Shown: piece by piece, positions 50,101 through 53,100 of the stretch | Numbering within the stretch: the stretch's first letter is position 1 | How the letters are laid out: the number at the start of each line of letters is the position of its first letter | Assembly: GCA_947652115.1 (NCBI GenBank) | Contig: OX393564.1 | Span: 12,181,102 to 12,245,101 of the forward strand | Reading direction: 5' to 3' | Length of the DNA: 64,000 bases | Origin: Blastomussa wellsi | Lineage: Eukaryota; Cnidaria; Anthozoa; Scleractinia; Plerogyridae | The notes under the pieces: model-generated | Seen by the model: the letters and a program-made list of their open reading frames with translations, nothing else | What the model was told of the DNA's origin: nothing | Databases searched by the model: none | Program-made: the position numbers and the translations under genes

Positions 50101-53100
50101 TTACATGAAAGTATTTCGGTATTTGGGAGGCTTGGTGACATCTCGGGTCTCAAGCTCAACAGCAAAAAGACAAAGGCTATGTGGATAGGCTCACTGAAAA
50201 ATAATAAAACCAAACCCCTTGGAATAAGTGTCTCTATGGATCCAATTAAAATTTTGGGAGCGTACTTTTAACACGATTATGATAAAAACAATAACCTAAA
50301 TTTCTTTCTAAAAATTCAAAATATGGAAACCAAATTAAACATTTGGTTGTCTCGAGATTTCACTCTAATGGGAAGAACCCTACTCGCTAAATCTTTAGGA
50401 ATCTCAAAATTGGTGTATGCGGCCTCAATGTTGACTGTTCCACACAAAGCTATTAAAAGAGTTCAAACAAAACTTTTTAATTTTCTTTGGAAAAAACAAA
50501 TAAAGATAAAATTAAAAGGGAAGTCCTTTTTCAAGAAATAATAAAAGGTGGTTTAATTTTCCCAAATTTTGCCTTAACAGTGAAAGCTCTCCGTTTGAGA
50601 TGGATCGGCAAACAATCCTACTAATGATAACTGGAAAGCTATTCCAAATGGTTTTTTCGAAAAGTACGGAGGCCTCAATTTCTTACTCAAGTGTAATTAC
50701 ATTACAAAGAATTTGGACAAACGTGTACCATCATTCTACTTAGAAATGCTACGATCTTGGACAAAACTAGTTGAGACAAACAAATTTTGCACCCTATTTG
50801 AGAATGCTTTGACTTGTTTAATCCCCCTCTCCCCCTGCTCAATGTTGTCTTGTGTGATTTACAATTCACTCGGCTTTGCTCTGGCAACACCAAAAAATAG
50901 CCAACATTGAAATGGGGGGGGGGGGGGGGGGGTTGGACAATAGAAGCTGTGGTACCCAAATTGGTGGTAATTTGCAGAAGTGTCTCAACAGTTTTGTCCA
51001 AGATTGTAGATTACTTTAAGGAATTACGCCTGAGCAACCAAGATAGTTACAAAAGCGACCTTATTCTTTGCAATAATCAAAACATAACCATTGAAGGCAA
51101 ATCGCTTTTTTGGAAGAGGTGGACCAAAAATGGAATTTATTATATTCAAGATATTTTAAATGAAAATGGAAAGTTTCTCACTTATGAAGAATTCAAACGA
51201 AGGTGCAATGTGACAGTTAATTATCTAAACTACTTTCAGATCCTTGCATCGATTCCAGTAAACCTCAAATCCAAGGCGGCTTCCATGCCAAGACCTACGA
51301 ATGCTGTTCTTGATAATTCTGACATTTTTTATTTTTCCCTGAAAAATCGGCTCTCCTGTCTAAAATGAAATGGAAAGATTACTATCTTCTGTTCCAAGAA
51401 AGATCAGAGGTTACACCGACAGCTATCAAATCTTGGGCCAAACAGTACTCGGATATAGAGGACAAATGGAAAAAAAAATTATTCAAAAATATACCCAACC
51501 TCTCTTCTGATAACAAATTGAGACAATTCTCTTTTAAACTATTACATCGTATTTTAGTGACCAAAAAAGAGCTTAAGAGATTCAAAATATCTGACAACAA
51601 AGATTGCTTCTTCTGTAAATCCCCTGACTCCTTAGAGAATGCATTTCTGGAGTGTCCTGTTCAAGAAGGTCTTGCTTGGTTCAATAATGAGCATAAAGTT
51701 CAGTTTACGCCATCTAAGGATTACAATCTCCCCCCTAATACAAGCTCAAACTTAATCCGAAAGTTTGGAATCTTAGTTGTGCAAACTGAAAAAATATTAT
51801 TTTTGTTGCAAAATGTTGGAAAAAACACCTAGTTTTTTTACTTAAAGTCAGCACTATTCTCACAATGGAGAGCTGAAAAATGCAAAGGTTAAATTAATCT
51901 AATTGAAGTTATAATATAATTAGTTTCAGTGACAAAAATAATTGTCAGTTTTTTACTAGTATTTGTTTTATTCTTGTGCTCTGTAACGTGTAACTGTCTA
52001 TTCAAGTACTGTAATAATTGTAATGTTCCAAGTATAAAATAAAAAATAAAAAAAATATTCAATGCTTTTATTGATTGACATTCAATACATTTGCTCAAGA
52101 ACACAATGACATGGTAACAAGAGCTTCACGAGGCAACCCTTTTTTGTTTTCAAAGGGATTATTCTCATCCGTTACAGTAACATCTTGGTTCACATCTAAG
52201 TCCTGTGTGTTGAGTTGACGCTGACCGTATGGGCGTATTAGCCACAGTTTCTCACACACACAACGATTTTAATGCCAGTTAACCACCATATTGTTGAATA
52301 GAATGCTTAATGAGTCTTTTAACATGTTCAAGAAAACAATCTGGCAGCATGGGATAGGGGGTACAGCTGATTCATTAGCATATCAAAGCACGCAGCATTT
52401 TGAATAACATGGGAACATCAAATTATACGACAATTTGATTAAGTGCTGCGTAAAACGAATAAGTAAGCAAGAACAAAGATTCCTTGCCTTTTAAAATCCT
52501 ACAAATAAACCATAGCGTAGTACGAGCAGGATGTCGAACTCTTATGCAATTGTAAATAGTGACCTTGCAAACTCGCGTCCACGCACTACGCTCAGTTAAA
52601 CAAAACATACTCGCTCCCTTGTATTCCCCCTCAAACACACTCAACTTGCTTGTAACCATTGCTGGTCACTCAATTTGTAATTTGTTCGGAGAAATTATAC
52701 TTGTTTTTAAAATGAATGTTTTTGATTTTTATTTGCTTGACAAAATGGCTGCTTACCAGTTGTCCTGTGACATCATTTCATTGTTATGCCTTTGCCCCAC
52801 CTTCCCCACCGTCCTTCCCCACAGTCCGTGGGGAAGGAACACCCAAAGGACTGATCTGCTCGCCACTGACAAATCATGATATTTTGCTCAATCTTGTCCA
52901 ATAAGCAGTTGGTTATCCATGGCACACATCCACTTTATTTGCTGAATGGATGTGAAAGTTCAGGGTGGGAGTAAGTGGGTAAGAAATGTACATATTCCAC
53001 TGATAATTTTGGATTTTGTTCAAGTTACTATTCCATTGCAAAATATTTTTGTATCACATTTTGATTTGGTGAATCTGTAAATGAATTGAAGTTACACATG

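Larger units (their letters stand above)
49357..52517. mobile_element. 3.16-kb foldback structure with ~300-bp inverted arms
   Basis: The left arm (49357-49690) and right arm (52210-52517) are inverted relatives over almost their full length. Shared tracts include TACTTATTCGTTTTACGCAG, TGATGTTCCCATGTTATTCA, ATGCTAATGAATCAGCTGTA and AACATGTTAAAAGACTCATT. Similarity looks close to 90 percent by eye. Between the arms lies an L1-like LINE. Either a foldback transposon captured the LINE or an inverted duplication surrounds it. Confidence 0.75.
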
